64,000 nucleotides of DNA, from assembly GCA_934045905.1 (NCBI GenBank), contig OW203768.1, forward strand, positions 10,878,316 to 10,942,315, in the 5' to 3' direction. A program made the position numbers and the translations under genes. The notes under the pieces are model-generated. The model did no database searches. It was not told where the DNA came from and saw only the letters and a list, made by a program, of their open reading frames with translations. Below are positions 1 to 10,100 of this stretch, piece by piece. Position 1 is the first letter of the stretch; the number at the start of each line of letters is the position of its first letter. The DNA comes from Leuctra nigra. Its lineage: Eukaryota > Arthropoda > Insecta > Plecoptera > Leuctridae.

Positions 1-1093
1 TTTGTGGGTTTGAAAAGTACGTTACATTAATTAGAAAGTGAATCTAATAGTTTTTTTTCTGGAAAGAAGGTGTATAAATAAAATTGAAGAGTATTTTTAA
101 AGATTCATAATTCATCAAAAACACTGTCGTTTAAAAAAATATAGATTACCTAGTTATGTCGATTATTATGGTAATAATAATTATTGCACATTCTATATGA
201 TAAGTTGTGTCGGCATATTCTGCGTATCTTGCCTGTCATAAGATTTTCTTTCAGGCCGATTGGAATTCATTCTCAAAGTATCGCAGAGTAATTCATATTT
301 TGTAAAAACAAAGCATCGTTTACTTGATATTTTTATGGAGTATTTAACAATACCACAGCACTTACTATATTATAATAGAAACAAATAATTTCACAGTGTA
401 CTTAGGCTACAGTATTCCATGTGTTTTATTATTGCCATTGTTGAATAATGTGTGGTTTAAATTTCTTTCAATACAATAAAACAATTAAAAAAATAGTTAT
501 TTTATCTATATTCCGTCATTCAATTGCTGAAATATTTGATCCTCAAGTACATGACCATCACATCCAATCATTCACAAGTCACTCATTCATATCACAGTTA
601 CAGTTACCTATCTTTATTTATTGATAATCTGCCTTGGATTGGAACAAACTTACTGGAATCCCACACATTCAAAATTTCCCGCGCTGATGCATGCCCTGTC
701 ATCTATGTACGTAGTTCCAGGTGGAACTACAAACGATTCGTCACGTTTGCTCAGTAGGTATGTAGATAAAGTAGTTTTTCAATATGGCGACTTACGTAAA
801 CAACCTGTTGATTGATTGGAATTATGGTTTTTTTAAGTTTGACTCGTTATTGACAATACACAAGTAAGAAAAGAGACTTTATATAATTAAATCTATATTT
901 CACACTGTTCTAAGGCATATAGCAGGTGCGTCATTTAAAAAAAGGTTTAAATTTGACACATTTGTCCGTCCTTAACCTAGATGTCACGTCTCAAAATGCT
1001 GTTTTTTTTATGTCAAGTAACAATATAGTTGACTGCTGAACTGTTATAGTGGACATCTTTGAACGAGAGTTGACGACAAACACCAACATAGCG
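1..1093. other. AT-rich intergenic DNA upstream of the zeste-like gene
   Basis: No convincing exon is visible. The stretch is AT-rich with short A and T runs; open frames here are short and lack protein-like composition. It may hold the promoter and 5' UTR of the zeste-like gene starting at 1094, or lie in an intron of eIF4G if its missing N-terminal exons lie before the window. I see no clear TATA box or Inr/DPE pair. Confidence 0.4.
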
Positions 1094-1185
1094 ATGGACG
1101 AGGGAGTGGATACCAGAAATGGAGATATGTCGCTCTCGGAGAGATGGAAATACGAAATTGTGTTTTGTCAGGATGCTTCGACAAG
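1094..1185 (+). CDS. Zeste-like gene exon 1 (start codon)
   Basis: ATG at 1094 opens 30 codons (MDEGVDTRNGDMSLSERW...) and the exon ends at an AG/GTAAGG donor with two bases left over. These join in phase with the base before the ATG of exon 2, across a 101-bp intron. Translation could instead begin at the ATG at 1288, so this exon is likely but not certain to be coding. Confidence 0.5.
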
Positions 1186-4100
1186 GTAAGGAATGAGCTC
1201 TTGACTTGGCTCTGACTCTGAATGCTTGAAGAACGTTTTTAAACTTTATCACTTTTTACGATCTATGATTGTATATTTCACAACAGGATGACTAAGAAGC
1301 GAGGAAGCAGAGCGACTACAAAGCAGTATGAATTGTTACTACAGTTCATGAGGGACCATCCAGTCTTCGCTACTGGTCAATATCATGGCACAGAAAGAAG
1401 GAAGAGTGCTGAACAACTCTGGGAGCGTCTCACATTTTTATTAAATAAAGATCCGATTGGGCCTGAAAAGTCTCCGGCAAGATGGATGACTGTGAGTGGA
1501 AATTGTTAGATCTACTCTACTGAGGTCGCGTTGGCAAGAACAGTCATTCATGCAGAAAATGTAGAAAATTGTACTTAACAAACTGTGGGTCGATGATGGA
1601 ATGATTGCAAAGTTAGCCACGTTTTAAACTTTGTTAACACGCATCAGGGACTGGAACTGGAACTGAAAATATTATTATATATTTTTATTTTTTTTAACTG
1701 GAAGCATAATCAGAACCTACGTAGGTATTTAATTTTTGAACGCGACTATTTTCACCAGATGGTGAAAATAAAATAGCAGCAGCGGCTATTTTCACCAGGT
1801 ATTTTTACACTCACCAAGTGGACTATTAAAAGTGGGTTAAAATTAATATAAAGTTACCCAAATTAAGTTGGGTAACCATAATAAAACTATCTGATGCATG
1901 GACTCTTTTATTAACCGTTATTTGGGTTCCCATTGGTTCTTAAATTATTCAAGAAGTTCCAAAAGTTGATTTAAAATAAAAATTATTTCACCGAAATTTA
2001 TTTGGTTTCTAGCCCCTGCTTGTGATCATAGGCATAGAAGGTAATACATATTGAACTTTAGACAAAACGTACTAACTCAATTATTTGCAGGTGTGGTCCA
2101 ACTGGAAATGCAAAACTCGCTCGAAAGTCTTACGATTAAAAACAAGCCGAGGGGCTCACGGCGGGTCTCCATCGGAAGTGAAACTGACTGATGTGGAGAA
2201 GAAGCTTGTGACTCTGCTCGAACAGTGGACCAAGGAGCCGAGGAACGACGTCGACGAGGATCGTAAGGAACAAGAGTTGGACGTTACACCAGAAGTGTTT
2301 GTAGTGCATTGCTTAGAGACGGAGGAGGGGAAAGACATTACCATCCCGAAGTTATTCTCGCTGAAGATCAAGATGGACTCAGAGATAACGTGGAAACTGT
2401 GAGTATATTCTTGTGACAGCATGAAACTTCATTTAGTTGGTAGGTAGGTACCTATAGTTTGTTTTGATCACAATTCCTAGAGTAGGTAGGCAGTTTGATG
2501 TTATGATTTTGATTCACCAATATAAAGTGCTGCGATGTCATTTTCAAAATTCTAATTGATTTAGTGGGATTGATATTTTGGTACAAACCAGATCCTACCT
2601 AGAATTTAACTCTTGTTACATTTGTTATATTTTTTTCCAATAGTTAGGGATATTTGAATCAAGATAGTAGGTAGGTAGGTAGGTATTTTATCTTGATAAC
2701 TAAGTACTAATATCTAGATTTGATAGGTAACCTATTATCTTACTTATTTATTATTAGTTTATTAATAAACAATCATTTATTCGAAGCTATTAATGATTGA
2801 TTGAGCGAGCGAAACGAGCGTCTCCTTTTGGCTCTTTTGACACAGACTTCTGTTTTTTTTTTGTGTTTTTTTTTCTGTTATTGACGATATACAAGTCACA
2901 GTTTTTCTTTGATCAAGCTGAAATTTTGCACACATGTACTGACCATTTCCGGGCGTTGCAGACCCTAATTTTTTTGAAATCCCCTTATTGGTTCAAATTT
3001 AAAAAAAATTATCTTTATAAGTTTCAGCCAAATCCTCCCATTTGTTAAAATTTAAAACCATCTTTTCTGTGATTTTTGAAATTTAAACTAGAACCGCTTG
3101 ACCCATCAACTTAAAACTTTGCATGGTCATTGGGACCAACATTATCTGTGTTTTTGACAATTTTCAGACACATCTGTGTTTAAATCCAAAAGTTATTGAC
3201 ATTTTACGGACATTTTGCTTCTTGCTATGGATCACGGCAACATTGACGCCTCAGTTCCAATGTTCCAAGGTAGTTAGAACAGAAACTTTCAAACGCTTAA
3301 TTATGACACTTATAATCAACAGATTGATCTGATATTGTGTACACACACTTATGAGTGGTCCCAGGTATATTTTTGGAACAAGATCCTGTGATTTTTGAAA
3401 ATTAACAAGGAACCATTCAATCATAAAGGTTCAATCAATCGACTTAAAACTTTGTATGGTTATTGGGACCAATAATTTTGGAATTTTTGTAGATTTTCAT
3501 ACAAGATTTCGGTTCGAGGTGTTGCGCGATCCGTACTAGCTCATCAACGCGTTACTCAGAGCGTTGTCCTAGTAAAACTCTTTTTAAAACAATTTAAATG
3601 GAGTTAATCTTATTTCGAAATCATTCCTACAATATCTTCAATATGATGATGAACATTCTGCCTGCAGAATCTCAACCCATCGCCACCGCCACTTGTCTCA
3701 TCACAACTGATATTACCTCGAAAAGCTACCTCGATGTTACGACACGGCTACAAGCGACGGTTCGCATCAACGTTTCACAGCCCAGTGGGCCACGCGAGAG
3801 TTAAGACAGGATTGTTCGAGCCAGTGCAAGCAAAGTTTCGTAAACGAACAGAGCAAGAAGCTGGCTTCAGTGCAGGTAGGCTGCACACAACGTTATTGTC
3901 AAGCGGTTTGATGTAGAACACCGGGGGACTTTGAACAATTTGTCATTGTTTATAATTTTTTATATAATATGTCCGACACTTTCTTTGGACTGTATTTTTT
4001 TTTGTTTCCTTATGGGTCACCTTGTATGATGACATAGTTCTTTGTTCTTTCCAAACAAGGGTGTCAAAATATTCATAACACAACTATACTAACAAAATCA

Positions 4101-7100
4101 CAAATTTTGTGGGTCTGAAACTTTCCATTGTACCTACACATCTCTAGCAACAGTATTTTTTTTCAAGTCTTTGATCCATTGACAAGAAAAGTGAAGTTTC
4201 CAGGTGTCTACTACAATCATATTTTGAGAAAAAAATTATTTGGAAAATACAGCTTTTTTAAGGGTTTTTGGGGTGACTTTGAACATGTTGGATGATCATC
4301 CAAGAAGACAATGAAACATTATTTTAGTCAAATAACTGATGAAATGAAACCTTATGATAATGAAAATATTCAATTTTGGGGGGAATCGAAGAACATTTTC
4401 TATTGTGGCCGCAAAAGAAGGACATCTCAATGACAATATTACACATTCGAGACATCATCAAAAAATTGCTTCAACTTATATTCAATAGGAGGTTCAAAAT
4501 GTTGATTAGTACTTTGCATTTGAATGCCATGTTCCTCTGCTATGAACTTTTAAGATTTAATCATTAAATTGAAACATGCATAAATTTATGGCTGCGCCTT
4601 CCCACGTAAATTGATAAAAATACCATGTTTCACGATGTTTTCTGAAGTAAACCAAAATGCCTTGCTTAATAAATATAATGACGTGTAGAATTTTTCTACG
4701 TGTACCTACTAATAACTTCCATTATTACAACAGTATAAAAATTTGGTCCTAACTTAATATAAGTAAGACATTTTAAATATTTAAAAAGTCTTTAAAATAC
4801 AATATGCTGAACTAACACTACAATTAATTTAGTTTCCTATGGTCTTTTTCATGCTGATCATGCCTATGGGTTTACTTTAAAGTTTAAACATATCATGGAT
4901 GCATAAGGATGTAATATGTATATTGAAAAAGATGTAAAATGTTTGGTGTTCAAAGTGTTGATTTTGACCACCCCTTTTTTTATTTATTTTTTCATGCCTT
5001 GGAGACAAAATCACAAATCTATACAAAGTGTACACTCTTCATTAGTACGTGTACAGGATTGGTAAAAATAATCAGCTGGGTAAGCCTTCAGTTGAGAGAG
5101 GCGATGATAAAAATGTCAAAAAAAATCAAAATCAAAGTGACCCCGTTTGACGGTTTAGTGTTTTGTTGAATGTATCTCTAAGAAGAGATACTTTTTTATT
5201 TATAAAAAAAACAAAGCTCATAGATTTTTTCAAAAAGGGAAAGGAGAATCTGTAAATAGTGTGATCTTACAGCTGTTGTTAAAAAATGTAAATACTTCTA
5301 CTATCTCTTTCTAAGATAATCTGAGAGCTTGACACATGACACGAGTTTGAATACTGAATAGTGAATAGTCATTACTTCCTTCCCCCTTTCCTTTTCATGT
5401 AAAACTTTCTCATTCTTTCATTGCTAATAGCTGTAAGTAATAACTGTTACGTTCAGCACTGGAAAGAGTAGTATCAAAATGATGACATGTCCACGCAATA
5501 ATTAAAAAAAATAAAAAATTGTCTATATAAATGTATTGAATCATTTGTAGAGGGTGTGGTGTGCGAACTGAACCGGTTTTGAGTTGAAGGCTCATATCAT
5601 TTTTATAAGAAGTTCGAAGAGCAAGACCAACCATTTCGAACCTTCCCGCCCATTTTCTCTCGAGTCACCACAGCCTTCTGAATTCGAGATTTTAACCTCA
5701 AAGTCAAATGGTGGCTTTTTCACGCAAAAGCCACTCATCACTGGGAAGTACCTTGTGAGATCAGTGGCAAAAGCACGTGCATTAAGCCATCGATCTTTTA
5801 GTCAACTATGTTTCAGTTCACAGGTTTGTTATTCACGAAATATACATTATGTCATAAATACATTTGAATATTAGTGATGATGATGATCCTAAGTAAGTTA
5901 TTTTATTTTATGTCCCACGTCATATTGGCCCATTTTCCATGAATTTTTTGTCATAATTTTCGTTACCTTCCGATGAAAGGACCAGAGCCAGGTAGTAACT
6001 TAACGAAAGTAACGCGTTACTTTTTTGTAACTTTTACAGTAACGCGTTCCTGCTAAGATAGAAGTAACTTAGTAACGTGGAAAGTTCCTTTTTGTTGTGG
6101 AACTTTCACATTTATAAAAGTTCCTTTTGAAGTTACTTTTAGAGCAGGTTGTACCTTCCCTCAACATTCAAAACTACACCATTTCCGCCCTGAAATATGC
6201 ACCTGATTTTCTCTGATAAGGACTTTTAGGCCACCTGCACAAAACCGTATTCCAATCACGCCGTGCATGCTTGGTGACAGTCAAAACAAGTGCGTCCTCA
6301 GTTCGCCCTCTCACTTGCTCTTGACCAACCCTGCCGTGGCATAGGGAGGGGGTAGAATTTGATGCAAGCCATTCTACCCGGAGGAATTTCATAGAAAATT
6401 TTGTTTTCCACAGAGAAAAATTACATACAGAATTTGTGTTTTAACAAATTGGCTGCATTCCGAAGAAAAATAATCAAGTAACTTTTAAAGGAACTTTTCA
6501 CTCAAAAGGAACTTCCAGTTCCTCTGATAAGTCGAGGAACTTTAACTTTAACTAGTTCCTTTTTTCGGAAAGTAACGTAACTTTAACGCGTTCCTATTTT
6601 TTTGGTAACTTACCCAGCTCTGGAAAGGACTAAATACCTACATGACTGACAATGAATTTGAATAACCTATTTTAGACAAGGTACAAGCTTACAACCCTGC
6701 TGAAAATTCTTGCCAAGATCTTGCAAGATCTTGCAAGATCTTGCTAAGATCTTGTATTAACCAAGATCTTGCCAAGATCTTGCTAAGATCTTATCAAGAT
6801 CTTGGATTTACCAAGATCTTGACAAGATCTTGGTAAGGTCTTTGCAAGATCTTGTATTAAACAAGATCTTGCTAAGATCTTACCAAGATCTTGGTAATTT
6901 CTTGATAAGATCTTATCAAGATCTTGACACGACCTAATCAAGATCTTGCTAAGATCTTACCAAGATCTTGCCAAGATCTTACCAAGATCTTGGTAAGATC
7001 TTGGTAAGATCTTGGTAATATCTTAATAAGATTTTATCAAGATCTTTACAAGACCTAATCAAGATCTTGCCAAGATCTTACCAAGATCTTGCCAAGATCT

Positions 7101-10100
7101 TGCCAAGATCTTACCAAGATTTTTTCAAGATCTTGCTAAGGCCCTTAGGAAAATTTCCTATAGTATATTTTGAAGTAGGTAGGTATTCCAAAGTATTATG
7201 TAATAACGTGTAGTAAACTATAGTATGTGCTATAGTACTTGAAGTACATGCAAAAACTTACTCCATAATACCATAGATTACTGAAGTAAATTCTACAGTA
7301 TCGGTGGTAAACTAAAGTATAAACTACAGTATTTTTACTACCGCTGAAATAGACTGTTTTTTACTCTGGAGTAAATATACTTGACCTACTGTAGTAATTG
7401 TTGATAAATAAATAATAATAATAATTCTAAGTATGTACTATAGTGTTTTTACTACTTGCGATATATACTGCAGTTTTCTATAGTAAAGTTATAGGGAACG
7501 TACTTCACTGTAGTAATTCGAAGTATGTAGCTAGAGTACTTTGACTACAGACAGAATAAGTTTGCTATAGTAAGTTCTATAGGTAGTATATATACTTCAT
7601 TGAAAATCTATAGTATCTCATCTGTAGTAAAGAAAAGTGTAATCTACAGTATGTTTACTATAGCCGATTTATATTGTAGTTTAGTAAATTCTGAAGTATC
7701 TTCATTGACTTTTTACTACAGTATTTGTAGTAGTAAGGTATATAAACTACAGAATTTTTACTTCATTGACTTAGAAAATTTGCACCACATCACCTAGTAA
7801 AATAAACTATAGTAATTATATTACAGAGCGTGAGCTGATATATTTTATGGGGAAATATCACAGATCAATTTATTTTGTAAATAAATCTTAATATTTATCG
7901 TTTCTCCTATTTTATCATGTTAATAACAATATAATGATACACTAAATAATATAAATATGTTCACTTAAATATGAAAACTCAATATGATCACTATTAGCGC
8001 AGCTAAGTCTTGTCTGCACCGGTGGCCTACTCGGTAAGACGCTCGACTACGGACCACGAGATCGCAGGTTCAAAACACGGCGGTTCCACGGGATTTTATA
8101 ATTGAAATGTGTAATCAAACCTTGTCCAATACTTCAGAAGAGGTTTCCCGAATGCAAATGAGTATTCATAAATATAGAAAATTTTATTTTTTTTATGAAA
8201 TTTTAACGTTTTTTTGGCAGCAAAATGTAAAAGATCTTGCTAAGATCTTGCCAAGATCTTGCAAGATCTTGCTAAGATCTTGGCAAGATCTTAGCAAGAT
8301 CTTAGGAAGATCTTAGCAAGATCTCTTAGCAAGATCTTGCTAATATCTTGCAAGATCTTGCCAAGATCTTGCAAGATCTTGGCAAGATCTTGCAAGATCT
8401 TCCTAAGATCTTGGCAAGATCTTGCAAGATCTTGTTTGCAACATCTTGCTAAGATCTTGGCAAGATCTTAGCAAGATCTTGCTAAGATTTTTCAGCAGGG
8501 AACCTTACAAGTATGAATTGAAACAAAAAAACACTTCATCACAACTTTAAACAACACTGTCTCCGTCAGCAGCTAGGTATATCTGAACAGTGTTGGGGAG
8601 GGAAATTTTAAAAAGAACGCGTTCCTAGGAACGCGTTACTTTTTTTGCGAACTTTTGAGCGAACGCTTTCTTTTTTGTATACAAAGAACATGAACGTTAA
8701 ACGTTCGTTTTAACCACGAACATTTCGATCAAGTTCGCTCTTTCCTACTGAGCACTAAGCAGTCGAATCGGAATAAAGTCCGAGCCGATCCGAAGATTTC
8801 CGAAGTTGCTTTAACTCTGGGCCCTGATTCTATAACTCCAATTGCGATCGCTTAGCAATTTCTTCCATAAGATTAACATGGCAATAATTGCTAAGTGGTT
8901 GCAATGCGAGTTATAGAATCAGGGCCCTGAACGTGGATTGGTTACTATGGCGAGGGTAGTTTGAGGCAGGTGTGGAAGGAGAAGTAGGGGTCCCTCTTAG
9001 ATTCTTCCCAGTTCCATTTAAGTTTCACGTGGCTCGCACCTGCTTTTGTTTGTTGCCTTGAGAATTTCAGTTTTTTCGTTTGTGACGTCGCGTTTGTCAT
9101 TTACCTAGGTACCTATATAGTTAATTTTTTTTTAAAAAGAACTTTTAAAAGAACTTATATTTGTTTTTTTAAGGAACGTGAACTTTTACTACACATGCTT
9201 AAAATAAAGAACTTGAACTTTTAAAAAGTTCATATATTTGGACGTGAACTGAACTTTTAAAAATATCGTTTTAAAAAGGAACTTCCCCAACACTGTATCT
9301 GAAAGCATTTTCAGATATAGTAGGTAGGTAGGTAGGTAGGCAATAGGTAGGTAGGTATGATAAATCCATTTATTGTATGTAATTTTAGCACTTTCATCCT
9401 TTGCATTTCATTGAAAGTTGTTTGCCTAGGTAGCACTGAAAGCAAAAATCGATTATACACCTGTAACGGTTCGAAAATGTCCGAACACTTCAAGATTCGG
9501 TTTGACTTGAAAAATCAAGGTTCGCACAACCCTACATTTGTGTTTTAAGCATCTGCGTAAAATGCACTTCAAACTGATGTGCAGCATTGGCCAATTTTTT
9601 TTTTCTCTATAAAACCTGTTGCTGTTTGGCCACTGGACTGCACTAACCTGAGTGAAATAGTGAGAGGGGGGGGGGGGGGGGGGGGGGGGGGGTATCAAAA
9701 AATCCCATTTTTAGCGTGACGTTCTTTACGCACAGCCCCTTCTTTTTCAATGGTATGTGTGAACCCGTATAGATTCGAACTCAGTTATTCGGAGGATGAG
9801 AAAATAGAATAAGAAGAAAAACGACAGGCAAATCAAAAGAAATTAGAACATTGAGATCTTGAGCCGGGAATATGCACTGGTCTTTGTGCAGTGAATGTGA
9901 AATAAAGCACATGGACGAATAATCGTTGTGTTGCTACGAATCTGAAATTATTGTCAATGTTAGAAAACAAGCGTAATGCATTACTTTTCACAAATCATTT
10001 TTTAGCGTCGTACCCGATTGTCTGAATACAGCTCTCATTAGATGTAGACTAGTACTACACTAGGAGAACATTTAATTGTAACTGAATCGAGAAGAAGCTA

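Larger units (their letters stand above)
6695..8500. mobile_element. TIR-bounded element with subterminal AAGATCTT arrays
   Basis: The outer ends are inverted: CCCTGCTGAAAA at 6695 and TTTTCAGCAGGG ending at 8500. Just inside each end is an array of the palindrome AAGATCTT separated by short spacers (6710-7142 and 8229-8488). The centre (7150-7830) is a second repeat field built on CTATAGTA-like palindromes, then about 180 bp of plain AT-rich DNA and a tRNA-like segment (8010-8095). No protein is encoded. The arrangement resembles a non-autonomous DNA transposon with subterminal binding sites, but the superfamily is not recognisable and no exact target duplication was found. Confidence 0.55.

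Noticed and set aside
5584..5874. Plus-strand open frame of 96 codons
   Set aside because: No domain, no codon bias, AT-rich, no splice context; treated as chance.
6710..7142. CRISPR-like regular array
   Set aside because: The units are 10-12 bp with no unique spacers, in a eukaryotic genome; it is satellite-like repeat.
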